Assembly (NCBI GenBank): GCA_025506515.1
Contig: CM046442.1
Coordinates: 110,413,706 to 110,477,705, forward strand
Direction: 5' to 3'
From: Flaveria trinervia
Lineage: Eukaryota; Streptophyta; Magnoliopsida; Asterales; Asteraceae
DNA length: 64,000 bases
Shown here: one piece after another, positions 45,682 to 55,548 of the stretch
Layout: every line of letters begins with the position of its first letter
Position numbering within the stretch: position 1 is the first letter of the stretch
Position numbers and translations under genes: made by a program
The notes under the pieces: model-generated
What the model saw: only the letters and a program-made list of their open reading frames with translations
The model's database searches: none
Told to the model about the DNA's origin: nothing

Positions 45682-48600
45682 ATGACCGCTCTTAACCTAA
45701 AATTTTGACCAACTCACAACATATCTGCTTTACTTGAGCCCATTGGTGATTAAGTATATGACTTTTTTCTTAACTTATGTCATAACAACAACAATTCTTT
45801 TGCAATCTCTATCGATTCAATGATTTGTACACCACACATTAGACAATTTTGGAATACAGAGAGAACATGGAACAAAGATCCTATCTACGGTGGTGCAAGG
45901 ACTAAAGATCACCATCTTTCGCGAAACAATTCATCAACATTTATAACTTCATGACAAAAATGGTAAATCTTCATTCTCCAAAGAAGTGGTGAGCTTCACA
46001 CTCAAGGACATCAAATATGAAGGACATTTTCTAGTGTCTACCTTCTTCTAATCAATGGTATATCATAATTTGAGAATCATCCTTCATATCTTTCTTCATT
46101 GCTTGTCGGACAAGTTTGGTGGATGAGATCTAGTTTCATTGGATTTAATAAGGCTCTCCATGGGCTTGTAAAACAATTGAGTTACAAGTTTTCAAACTTT
46201 ATTTTTCAAACTTTTCGCAAGAATATAACTTTTGTTGAAAAATTTAAGTTTTTATTTACCCGAGATTTTATTTAACTGATCTTAAATGAGTAATTGGTTA
46301 ATAAACATAAAATTGAAGGAGATACATGTATTAGGAACTTAAACAACGTAATTTTCTCGAAGTTCAACGCTACTCTTCAATAATTTTCAGTTGTTTGCTC
46401 ATATGCTAGAGGTCACTGAGCCTTAGAGTGGTAGCATGAGTACACCCTCCATTGCTTATCCCACACCTTCGACATCAAAGCCCAAACTATCCAAAAAGAA
46501 GCAAACCCCTAAATTATCAACTATGAAGATGCAAATCCCCAAATCTCCTCCACCATAGAAGGCAAGGCTTGAAACTCAAGTCCTAGCTATGCAAAGGTGC
46601 CAACCACATCTATAGAAAGCTCTAAGAAGAAGGTTTCTCTTCCTTCTTATGAGCAGACCCATATCATACCCATTAGCTCTCAATTAGAGTCCTAACACTC
46701 TATTGAGAAGCGAAAAAGGGATACCCCCACAATTAAGAATACTTTTGAGGACAAAGTCTTATTAGGATTTGGTTCACTCCCAGGGCCATTAGACTTGACT
46801 ACTCAAACTCCTATTCACTTGTCTCCTACCTAGGATAAGGAGGTCCATACTATAATTTAGCATGACCTATTGTTTTCTATATTCCATACATTACATACAC
46901 CGGAGATTCATGTGTATATTGAGACATTTGACTCACATTCTCTACAAAAAAAGATTGACCCTAAGAGAGAAAGGGTGAATATGGAATATGATGTCTCTAC
47001 TGTTGATCTATCATTTATTAGTAGGACAGAGATAACATAACTAGGAATTTAGCAACAACAAATAACCTTAAGAATGTCTACTCATAGTCATTCTTTGAGG
47101 GAAAAATCTAGGGCGCCAAGAAACCACATCTAGTGGAGAGGGTGTGGAGGCTCGACCTATAACCTCATCAAGTGCCAAGGATTTTGTAACTATGAATGAG
47201 GGAAGTCTAAAACAAATTCAAGAATTAATAGCACATAACCTTGAGATTGCCTAGAGATTATCTGTTTTACAAGCAAAAAATACATGGCTTCAAGGTTATG
47301 CTTAAAAAGTCATAATTATCAAATTTGAGAACTGTCTGCTAAAAGCTTTGATGAATAAAGTACTTGAGGTGGAAGCTTAACTTAGGACTCTCCAAGACCA
47401 GGCTACAACAGTTTCTACCCTAGAATCTCAACTAAACACTCTTCAATAGTCAGCCTTCAATAGTCAGTAGCTAGGGGAATGGACCTTGAACTTAAGGTAG
47501 AATCCTTCAAGAAACCATTAAGCTTTAATAATATATCATTCTTAGCCTCCTAGTCTTTTTAGCACCACAAACCCTTTGGAAGTGACTTCATCCACTCTTT
47601 TATTTTCATCTGGAATCTCAGATGATGCTACCAAAAAGGGTGAAGTTAAGCCTAAGGAAGCTAAAGATATTATCTAGGCTTGGTTAATCAAGTTTTAACT
47701 CTCTCATAACTAGTTTCGTTTTCTTCAAGATGTAGTGAAGACTATTAATATCAATCTGAAGCTAAAGCCAAGTTGAATGATCTACTAGATAGATATGGAT
47801 ATGAAAGCTCAAAAGAGAAGGAGATGGAAGCCAAAAGAGTAAAAAGGAGAATGAACTCAAAGGTTCAACTTAAGAAGAAAAGGATGGCTACAATAAGAAG
47901 AACTGGCATATTTTTTTCTCTCTCTCCTAAAAAGAAATGAATTGATGAGAAATCATCAACGAGAGAACTAATGCTAAGACTTGAAGCCACTCTTAAAGCA
48001 TTTGTTCAAGAAGAAACTCCACTACAAAAAGTGTTATCGTAAGCTGCAAAAGACTTAAAGAAATTGTTGCTGATGCAACTGCCAAAATAGCCAGACAAGA
48101 GGCTTTTTTAATAGATGACTCATCCGGAAAATTGATAACCTACACTAGAGAAACCTACACCATGGAAGATAATACAGAAAGACATGGGGTGACTATTAAA
48201 GAAGAACCAAGCAAACTTCATAAAGCTCAAGGGACACACCTGAGTCTGAACTCAAGAAATCAGTTGAGGTGATATTTGATCAACTGGATGTTAAAATTGA
48301 AACCTGAGTTAGCTCTGAGGTGAATGTGGAAAGAGATGGCCTAGATGTTTCCAAGGATGCTAATAGAGCTTAGGCAACTACAATGATCCCAAATCAGCTG
48401 GTGAGGCATTAGGTGTACCTACTAAATCTTCAACACTAAGACCTACTGCCATATCTACCTTAAACAAAGGTAAGAGGCCTATGACCATTAAAGAAGAATA
48501 TGTAAGAATGAGTCTCAGGAAAGATGAGCTAGTTTCTTGATAACATTAAGGATGTAGTTATTCCTTTAGGTGGTTGATAATGAACTCATATAATATCAAT

Positions 48601-49330
48601 GCCTTAATTCACAAGGCAAAAGAATTTAGAGCTGCAAGAATAAGAATCAACCATGTTGGAGAATTTAGTAGATCAAGATCACTAGCTCGATCTAAACCAA
48701 AGTCCAAGTTTGTTAAGAAAGTGCCATCAAAGTCATCTAGGCAAACTGCCAAAAGCACTTCTCAAAGGACAACCACTCAGCAAGCTCATGTGTCCACAAC
48801 TACTGAATCCAAACAAATGGCCACCTCTTAGAATTAAAAGGAAAAAATCAAGAAAAATGTCTCCTAGAAGCTCAACTTGAAATGAAAGGATTTAACTTTG
48901 ACGAGATCATGGAATGAAGTATTGCTAAGATGAAATAAAAGTTAATAGCTACAACTTATGCTAGAATAAAGAAATTAGTAGAGTTAGTTAGAAGAAAGAG
49001 GGTTGAATAAGAGAGGAAACAAGTAGAGAGAGAGTCAAACTAGAGACTAAGATGAGCAAAAAAGGAAGATGTTCTTAAAATACTATGGTATCTCATGTAA
49101 ACAAATAGGACCAATGACTATAGCTACTCTTGATCTAAACATTAGAGAAACGAAAAAAAGGGTTGAAGCTAAAGAGCTCCCAAAGTATGAAGTAGCTAGA
49201 GAGTAATGGAAAGGCAACAAACAAGGACCAAGAAAACTATTTAAAAGTCTTCCCATCTATTTACTGAGCATCAAACATATCTTGATTTTGACTCAACTAT
49301 CTTTGATGATAATTAACCCAATTCATTAGT
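45682..49330 (+). pseudogene. ORF3 of element H (heavily decayed)
   Basis: ATG 45682 opens MTALNLKF, stop. Later pieces fit the F-type ORF3: KSSFSKEVVSFTLKDIKYEG (near 45965-46022) and FLHCLSDKFGG (46090-46120). A Lys/Pro/Ser-rich linker (46430-46700), coiled-coil-like stretches (47180-47460), Lys/Glu-rich segments (47800-48060, 48960-49210) and a basic Ser/Arg/Lys stretch at 48574-48831 (RINHVGEFSRSRSLARSKPK) follow. Stops occur every 20-40 codons. No enzyme signature. Confidence 0.55.
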
Positions 49331-49389
49331 CATTAGTGGTGTGCAACATTGTTAGAGTTTGAGAAGTGTATGCATGACTCAACAAAATT

Positions 49390-49900
49390 GGGGATGAGTC
49401 TAATGTTCTTCTACTTCATTAAAGAATCTTGTCTTTTCTACTTCTACTTTGGCAATGACCCTTCTTTAATAAGTTGAACCATGCTTCTTCTCTTACTCAC
49501 ATAACTTTTGATTATTGTTTGGTGTTGACTTGAGCATGAAGATAATAAATATTTTAGAAGTGTTTATGAGATTGCGGCTTTGGTATAGCAGCTACTAAAT
49601 ACATATAGATTATGTTGGAGCTCTTTGAAGATTAACATTAGTCTTTATAATTTTGTTTTTTTCATAGTATAGGGACTTATTGTGTAAATATATGTTCCTA
49701 GTTTTCTTTGTTAGTATAAATAGGACATATGCATTTTTGTAGGAATGAATATTGTTAGAACTTTTCTGTTATTCAATCTATACATTGTATCCATTTGCAT
49801 TTCACTATCAATGAAATCTCTATGAATTTTTCAAGTTATTTGCATTTGTTTAATTACTTTGTGCTTATATATGATCATTGCATTACAACATCAACACATA
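49390..49900 (+). repeat. probable 3' LTR of element H (ends not resolved)
   Basis: A TATAAATAG box at 49715-49723 sits about 190 bases before an AT-rich polyadenylation-like tail, as expected for a copia LTR after ORF3. Neither the TG...CA ends nor a clean purine tract can be placed; TTGGGGATGAG near 49390 may be the decayed PPT. Confidence 0.4.
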
Positions 49901-50974
49901 TCGATACATTTGAACCTATCGAATGGTTTCAGATTTTTCGATTCAGTGGTTTTGAGCTTAATATTGACTTTTGAGCTCAATAAATCACTTAAATTTGTGT
50001 TTGATAGCAATTTGATCTATTAATTGTTGTATTCAGTTGCGTTTCATCATGAGAAACATGAATTGAATCTCAATTTAGTGTTTAAAACATTAAGATCTAA
50101 GTTGTTCATCAGATTTGTGTATGAAAGTGTTCGACATATTCGGACTTCAATTCAATCAGAATTTCAGACTTGTTGTTGTTAATTAAGAGAATTGATCAAT
50201 TAGGATTGATTATCGACCTATATTCTACCTTATTCAAAGTTTTCATATCAATTAATCAAGTTTTGAAGAATTTTATAATATCAGGTTGTTAAGAAGATGA
50301 TGAATTAGGCGATTGGAGTGTTAAAATCATTTGAAAATTGCTCAAGTATTTAGGCGCATAACAACTGTTTAGGCGCATCAGCACTGTTTGGGCGTTTCAG
50401 AGTTGGATGTTTTGACACTATTTGGAAGTTTTACCACTGTTTGGACGTTTTAGAACCTAAGAATTCTAGGTGTTTGAAGACTATTTGGGCGCTTCAGTTT
50501 GAAAATTTAGAAAATTTAACTAAGTACCTAGGCATTTGACAAATGTTTAGATGTTTGACAACTGTTGAAGCGTTTGACAAATGTTCAAGCGCATCTTCAG
50601 TTGGGTGTTTTAGAATTCTACTAAGGCACTCCCTTAGGTGTTTAATTTCAAAGTGGGGGTTTCACAAGCATTAAGCGCAATAGAATTCAGACTTTTCATT
50701 CAACACTTCATAAATTTTCTTGAAAACTAAAATCCAAAAAATTTTCATTTCTTTGTTTTATTTCAAATTTTAAAAACAACAAAATCTGTTTATTTTCTTA
50801 AATTCAAAACACAAAATAGTTAAGTCTGAAGATTTTGAGAATAGAGTTCCTAAGTTGAAGAATATAGCTTATTTAAAGAACTAGTCTCTCAGTTTGAAAT
50901 GTCATCTAAACTCTACTGATACATGAAAATCAATAGAGAAAGGAACACAAATTCCTATTACGTCAAATTTTCCT
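49901..50974. other. unassigned repeat-like DNA with GCGCAT words
   Basis: No coding domain. 50340-50640 contains repeated AGGCGCAT, TTGGGCG and AGGCGTTTGACAA-type words, resembling the leaders of the LTRs at 28059-30167 and 34906-35634. Probably a fragment of another LTR or leader. It ends abruptly at 50974 where element G RNase H begins. Confidence 0.4.
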
Positions 50975-51279
50975 AACCTGTGAAGCCGAATACGTTGTTG
51001 CTGCAAACTGTTGTTCTCAAATCATATATTTTCAACACCAAATGCGGGATTACGGTTTGAATTTCTCTTCTACTCCTATCTTTGTTGATAACTCTACTGC
51101 GATTGCAGTCACTAAAAACCCAGTCCAACATCCAAAGCCAAACACATCGGTATTAATATCACTTTATTCGTGATTGCTATGAAAAGAACTTAATCGATGT
51201 GGTAAAAATAAATACAGATTTTCAACGCGCTGACCTCTATACAAAGGAATTTGATAAACCACATTTTTATATTTGTTAA
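50975..51279 (+). pseudogene. RNase H C-terminus of upstream G unit
   Basis: CEAEYVVAANCCSQII (catalytic E region), FVDNSTAIAVTKNPVQH, then frame loss, with LYTKEFDKPHF at the end. It is a copy of 61397-61696 with a few substitutions and one-base deletions. Truncated on the left by unrelated DNA. Confidence 0.88.
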
Positions 51280-51495
51280 AGGTCAACGGGGTTAAAAAGA
51301 AATATGTGGTCATACCTGAAGATGACCATGTATAGTCCGATGTGTCGTGTCTAGTCTTTTTAATTTTTCAATTTTTAATTTAATTTTATTTTATTCTCTT
51401 GTTTTTGTTTAATTTTAATTAGTTTAATTACAATTGGTTTCTTTCCTTGCCCATTAAAATCCTAAAATGCTAATTCATAGTGGTTTTATAATTTT

Positions 51496-51504
51496 AGGGG
51501 GAGA
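51496..51504 (+). other. polypurine tract after pol, upstream G unit
   Basis: AGGGGGAGA about 215 bases after the RNase H end, followed within two bases by TGGTCTAGG, the candidate LTR start. Duplicated at 61921-61929. Confidence 0.65.
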
Positions 51505-52756
51505 ATTGGTCTAGGAAATAAAAAACGAGGGAAAATGATAGGCAACCTGATAAAAAACAAGATCGTATGTGCGATACCGATTCAATATGTGGAATATGAT
51601 AGTACACAGGTACAAACCATTTGGGACTTTAAAAATCAAAATTGAAAAAGATGCAAAACTCAAGTATAAGTCTGTGTAGTCTGAGCAATGTAAAAGAAAA
51701 TATGATAGATAAGCTAGCTACCACTAAGGTAACACAAAGAAAGTACACCTAGAGGTTGCTAGACCATAAATGATATGTCGGTAGATTCAACACAATAGAT
51801 GACTAGACCTTTTTGGTGATCTCAAGATTAAATTAAAATGATTGACTAGCTGTGGGTAACACCTTATCCCTGGTTAACACAATCAACAAGATTGCAATAA
51901 GGGGTGACGAGCAAAATAAACGCCACAAATGTGTGCGTAAGACCAAAGCATGAGCAAAAGCACATGAAAAATGAAAATACAATCAAATTGATGACCTATG
52001 TTGTTGGTGAGATCTGTGCTAAAAGAATGAAAATTGCTCAAACAAGAAGATAGGTTATGTGCCTCTCTGCTATGCGGTGGCACTAACCTGAGGATGAGCA
52101 TAACGTATATATTCTAGAACTCATTGTTGTTTGCCGCCTCTCTGCTATGCGATGGAACTGACCTAAGGATTGGCTTCTCTTTGAAAGTTCTAAGGATAGT
52201 CTCTTCTTTAATACTACCTTGAGACCGCTCAAAAATCTCCTGAGGAATGTTGATTACCATATAAGTGTGGGATCCACATATGCTCGTTGAAATAAACAAA
52301 CCTTAAAACTATCACCAAACTGTGTTGAAAGTCTGTGTATGGATTTAAGAGGACAAGTATACTGACAATCACTGTGGCTACAATTCTTGAAAAGTTCAGA
52401 TCAGTGTGGGGACCTAATAGTACTAGTACGATTTCCTAAATTTGCTAAATAACTCTAGATGAAAAATAAGAATAGAGCATCAAAGGCTTTAGCTAACTTG
52501 TCCCGAATGATTTGAATATCCTGTATGATTCCAAATTGAACTGGTCTGCGTATGGTTTAAATGAATTGAGGCTGCCCTCTCAGAAAAATTATTCCTTAGA
52601 GCTACATGTTAGGAATTTACCCTCACAAAACACAAAACATGTCCTAGTTTAAGTTTCAACAGTATTCTTTTATGTAAGTACAAAGTTAGTCTATTTCAGT
52701 TTTGTGTAGTATCGGACTATGTCATGGAAGTTGATAAGGAACCTTATCATCTAAAA

Positions 52757-52890
52757 GGTCACGTCTAAGGTGACCACAAGTGCTTTCAAACAAAAATTGG
52801 GTCACATCTGAGGTGACAAATTGTTTAAAAGGATCACGTCTGAGGTGATCAAAAGTTTTTCAAGTTAAATTGATCATGTCTAAGATGATC
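52757..52890. repeat. four short stem-loops in element G, copy 1
   Basis: GGTCAC-GTCTAAG-GTGACC (52757-52775), GTCAC-ATCTGAG-GTGAC (52801-52817), GATCAC-GTCTGAG-GTGATC (52832-52850) and GATCAT-GTCTAAG-ATGATC (52872-52890). All have perfect stems of 5-6 bp and the same loop type, RTCTRAG. Stems differ but remain complementary. Confidence 0.85.
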
Positions 52891-52969
52891 AAATGTTCAT
52901 AATATTAATTCAGCAGTTTAAAAGGGTTTAAATGTCAAATGGTCATAAAGTCATAAAAACTTCAAGGGT

Positions 52970-53245
52970 ATGACCCATTCGCACGACTGGACCATGAGTA
53001 TTGACCAACCGTACGAATGGACCATACCTATGCCTTTTATAGCCGAATGGACATGAGGATGGACCATTCAACCGAATGGCTGATACGAATGAGCCATTCG
53101 GCCGAGTGAGAGTAGGCGAATGACCAAGTCGCACGACTCAACTCTAGTCGGATGACTGAAGGTGACCGACTGTGCAATTCGCACGACTGACCTTCAGTCG
53201 CACTAACAACTTGTGCGACTGGGCTCAGTCGCACGATAGAAAGAA
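52970..53245. repeat. CGCACGACTGA-type word array before the G promoter
   Basis: Dense variants of TTCGCACGACTGA, GCCGAATGG, TCAGTCGCAC and ATTCGGCCGA, in both orientations, run up to the TATA box at 53253. Near-identical array at 62980-63255. Many words are near-palindromic (CAGTCGCACGACTG). Minus-strand open frames here are by-products. Confidence 0.8.
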
Positions 53246-53252
53246 ACCCTAG

Positions 53253-53261
53253 TATAAATAG
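53253..53261 (+). promoter_or_regulatory. TATA box of element G, copy 1
   Basis: TATAAATAG followed by a CAGTCACTCACCACCCCC leader. Either the U3 promoter of the LTR or the internal ORF3 promoter; it is 698 bases before the ORF3 ATG, much farther than in A and B. Confidence 0.6.
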
Positions 53262-53398
53262 TAGGGTAGTCGGTCGCAGTCACTCACCACCCCCAAAATC
53301 GCCCCACGTCGCACGAACTATCGTTACTCTGCCAAATTTTCATTCGATCATTATATTCCACTGATTGTTGTGCACTGATGATTTTCACTGACTTTACA

Positions 53399-53950
53399 GG
53401 TATAATGCGGTTCAATCCAACAATGTTTCATTCAATTTAACCCCTAAATCGAACTGTTCAGCCCAAAACAAGAACCAAAACTTGGCTAACAAATTAACCC
53501 AATTAATCTAAGCCAACAAGTGAAATTAATGTTATTAGGTGTTAAGTATAATGATTGCGAGTCCAATGAATCAAAATACGACGTCAAATGATAAGAATTG
53601 GTCAAAACTTGAATTTGAATTGGACAGCAGACTGTCATACGAATGGACAGGTTGATGAACTTTAGTTGCACGATTGAGTAGTGCGAATGACTAAACTGCA
53701 CTACTGAATCATGCGTATAAGTTCAGTCGCATGAATGATATACACGAATTAGTTTACATATGTATGAGCTCAGTCGCATGTATGAGCTAATTCGCATAAC
53801 TAGATCTCAGTCGCACTACTCATTCGCACGACTAGATCTCAGTCGCACAGTCTTATTCGCACGACAGATCAAAAGGAATATTTTCAAGCCCAAGTGATTC
53901 ATGATATTATTAATCAACGGATACTTATGTCTATATTCAGTGTGTAACAG
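53399..53950. other. leader between candidate LTR and ORF3 in element G
   Basis: Non-coding. 53640-53870 again holds CAGTCGCACGACT words. Two splice-acceptor-like sites, TTTACAG (53393-53399) and GTGTAACAG just before ATG 53951, raise the possibility of a spliced leader, unproven. Confidence 0.4.
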
Positions 53951-55213
53951 ATGGCGAGTCGGTGGACTATGAGCACTAAGCACAGTATTTGTGCTCATCT
54001 GGATATGTCATCCAAACACGCTCCTGATTTTTCTGGCATCATCACGTTTCTTAGGAGATCGAGGATCTTTCACGCCATCTCTACTCCGTGTACACCGTAC
54101 CGTTCGATTCAGCAGGCCTTCTGGGAAGGCGCTGTAGTTGATAGATCCTCAGAGCCTCAGCGAATCCATAGTTCGATATTTGGAGAGGCCATTGAGATCT
54201 CTGAGGATGATCTCAGGACAATGCTGCAACTTGGGGATGATGTTGAATGCCCCACATGACTACACCCCGTTACTGTCCGAGGCTGTAACCTGCGCGCCAA
54301 GTATGCTGGGGACATCAATGCAGGGGTGCTCAACAAGAGCAACCTATGCCCCCAGTTCAAGTACCTTGCACACGTTCTGCTAAAGGTATAGCGTCTCGGA
54401 AGGGAGGTTTTAATGAGCTTTTCGATCAGATCTAGAACGCTTATGCAGCATTGGTGCTGAACCACCCGTTCAGCTTCTCCAGGATGATCTTCACCTACTT
54501 GGTGGAGAACATTAAGGGGAAAGGGAAGGAGGGCTTCTGCATGTACCCTTGCTTATTATCGACCAGAAGCTCCCTTCCTACCGAAGGAGAAGGAGGACGT
54601 GGTGGTACTCGAGGTGATGGATGATACCACCTTGGGTAGAATGAAGGTCTACAGGGGGAAGCAGGTTAAGCCCCTTGTGAGGAGATTATTTGGGCATCTG
54701 GCCCGGGAGGATTACGTGGCGCCAGCTAGGCGTAAATGGCGTCACGTTGACAGTGACTCTGAGGTAGAGCAGCTACAGCTCCCTGATGATGACTCCGATG
54801 ATGCTGATAGCGGGGATGCTGGAGATGAAGGGCCCACTCAACCAAGGGGCCCCACTGCTGATATTACATCTCTAGCATCTGCCCCCACTGGAGATGGAGC
54901 GAAGACTGCTGGGTTCCACCAGGATTTCATACTTGGTGAGGAAGAGGAGGAGTCGGATGAGGAGCCACTAACCCGAACTGTGGGAAGTAAAGTCGTTCCC
55001 ATAGAACAGGGGCTCCGGGCGGTTGATGGATGCCCAGGCGGGTCGGGAGATACTGACACTGATCCTACATATAGTCCCGATCTGCCATGTCGTGTTCTAA
55101 GGGGAGCATCCTCCTCGACAGGATCGGGGAAGAAGAGGAAGGCTCAGCCCCATGGCATGAAGAAGAAGAAGCGAAGACTCACCTTCATCACTCCCACGGC
55201 ATACGGCTATTAG
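53951..55213 (+). pseudogene. ORF3-like gene of element G (upstream of gag)
   Basis: ATG 53951 (MASRWTMSTKHSICAHLDMS). The first 102 codons include FSGIITFLRRSRIFHAI, IQQAFWEGAVVD and IEISEDDLRTMLQLGDD. These follow the same pattern as the N-terminal region of ORF3 in B and F (short helix, Tyr/Ile-rich strand, FW motif, ...IxEx.IR..L.L.D). A frameshift at about 54250 breaks it; shifted frames continue with HPFSFSRMIFTYLVENI-like residues. The 3' part (54599-55213) is open for 204 codons: LEVMDDTTLGRMKVYRGKQV, an Asp/Glu/Ser-rich middle (54760-54990) and a basic C-terminus (GKKRK...MKKKKRR, 55127-55178) that resembles a bipartite nuclear localisation signal. GC content is visibly higher than in the surroundings. 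Function unknown. Confidence 0.6.
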
Positions 55214-55548
55214 GGTTTGGTAAAGTTCGAGTTTTTACGGCCAAAATACGTTTAACCTTCAAATTATCAAACTTCAGCCAGTTCAGTCGCACGATTGCCT
55301 CAATCGCACGACTGAGTTCATTCGCATTCTCCAACTGCACGATTGGACTCATTTGTAGCTTCATTCGTACAACTGAGAACTTCATTCGGACTGTTCAACC
55401 GCATTAGTTCATTTGGACGACTGACTCATCCACATTTTTTCCGTCGCACGATTGAACCATCCGCATTTGTTCAATCGCCCAAATAAGACCAATCACATAC
55501 CTTCATTCGCATACATCAGCGGTTTGTTAAACGGTAAAGTTAAGTGAA
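55214..55548. repeat. CGCACGA word array between ORF3 and gag of element G
   Basis: About a dozen TTCAGTCGCACGATTG, CTCAATCGCACGACTGA and CATTCGCAT-type words. No TATA box, primer site or coding domain seen, so it is a poor candidate for an LTR. Confidence 0.7.

Larger units (their letters stand above)
51507..53398 (+). repeat. candidate LTR of element G, copy 1
   Basis: Starts TGGTCTAGG after the PPT. It has a TATAAATAG box at 53253 close to its 3' side and possibly ends at ...ACTTTACA (53398). There is a second copy at 61932-63407. Against the call: no convincing tRNA primer site follows (GGTATAATGCGG matches poorly). The block holds an internal partial duplication (CCTCTCTGCTATGCG at about 52059 and 52137) and a run of four hairpins at 52757-52890. 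Alternatively it is a long pol-ORF3 spacer rather than an LTR. Confidence 0.5.

Noticed and set aside
53037..53234. Minus-strand Ser/Arg-rich frames in element G (also 62937-63143)
   Set aside because: By-products of the CGCACGACTGA word array; not conserved as frames between the two copies.
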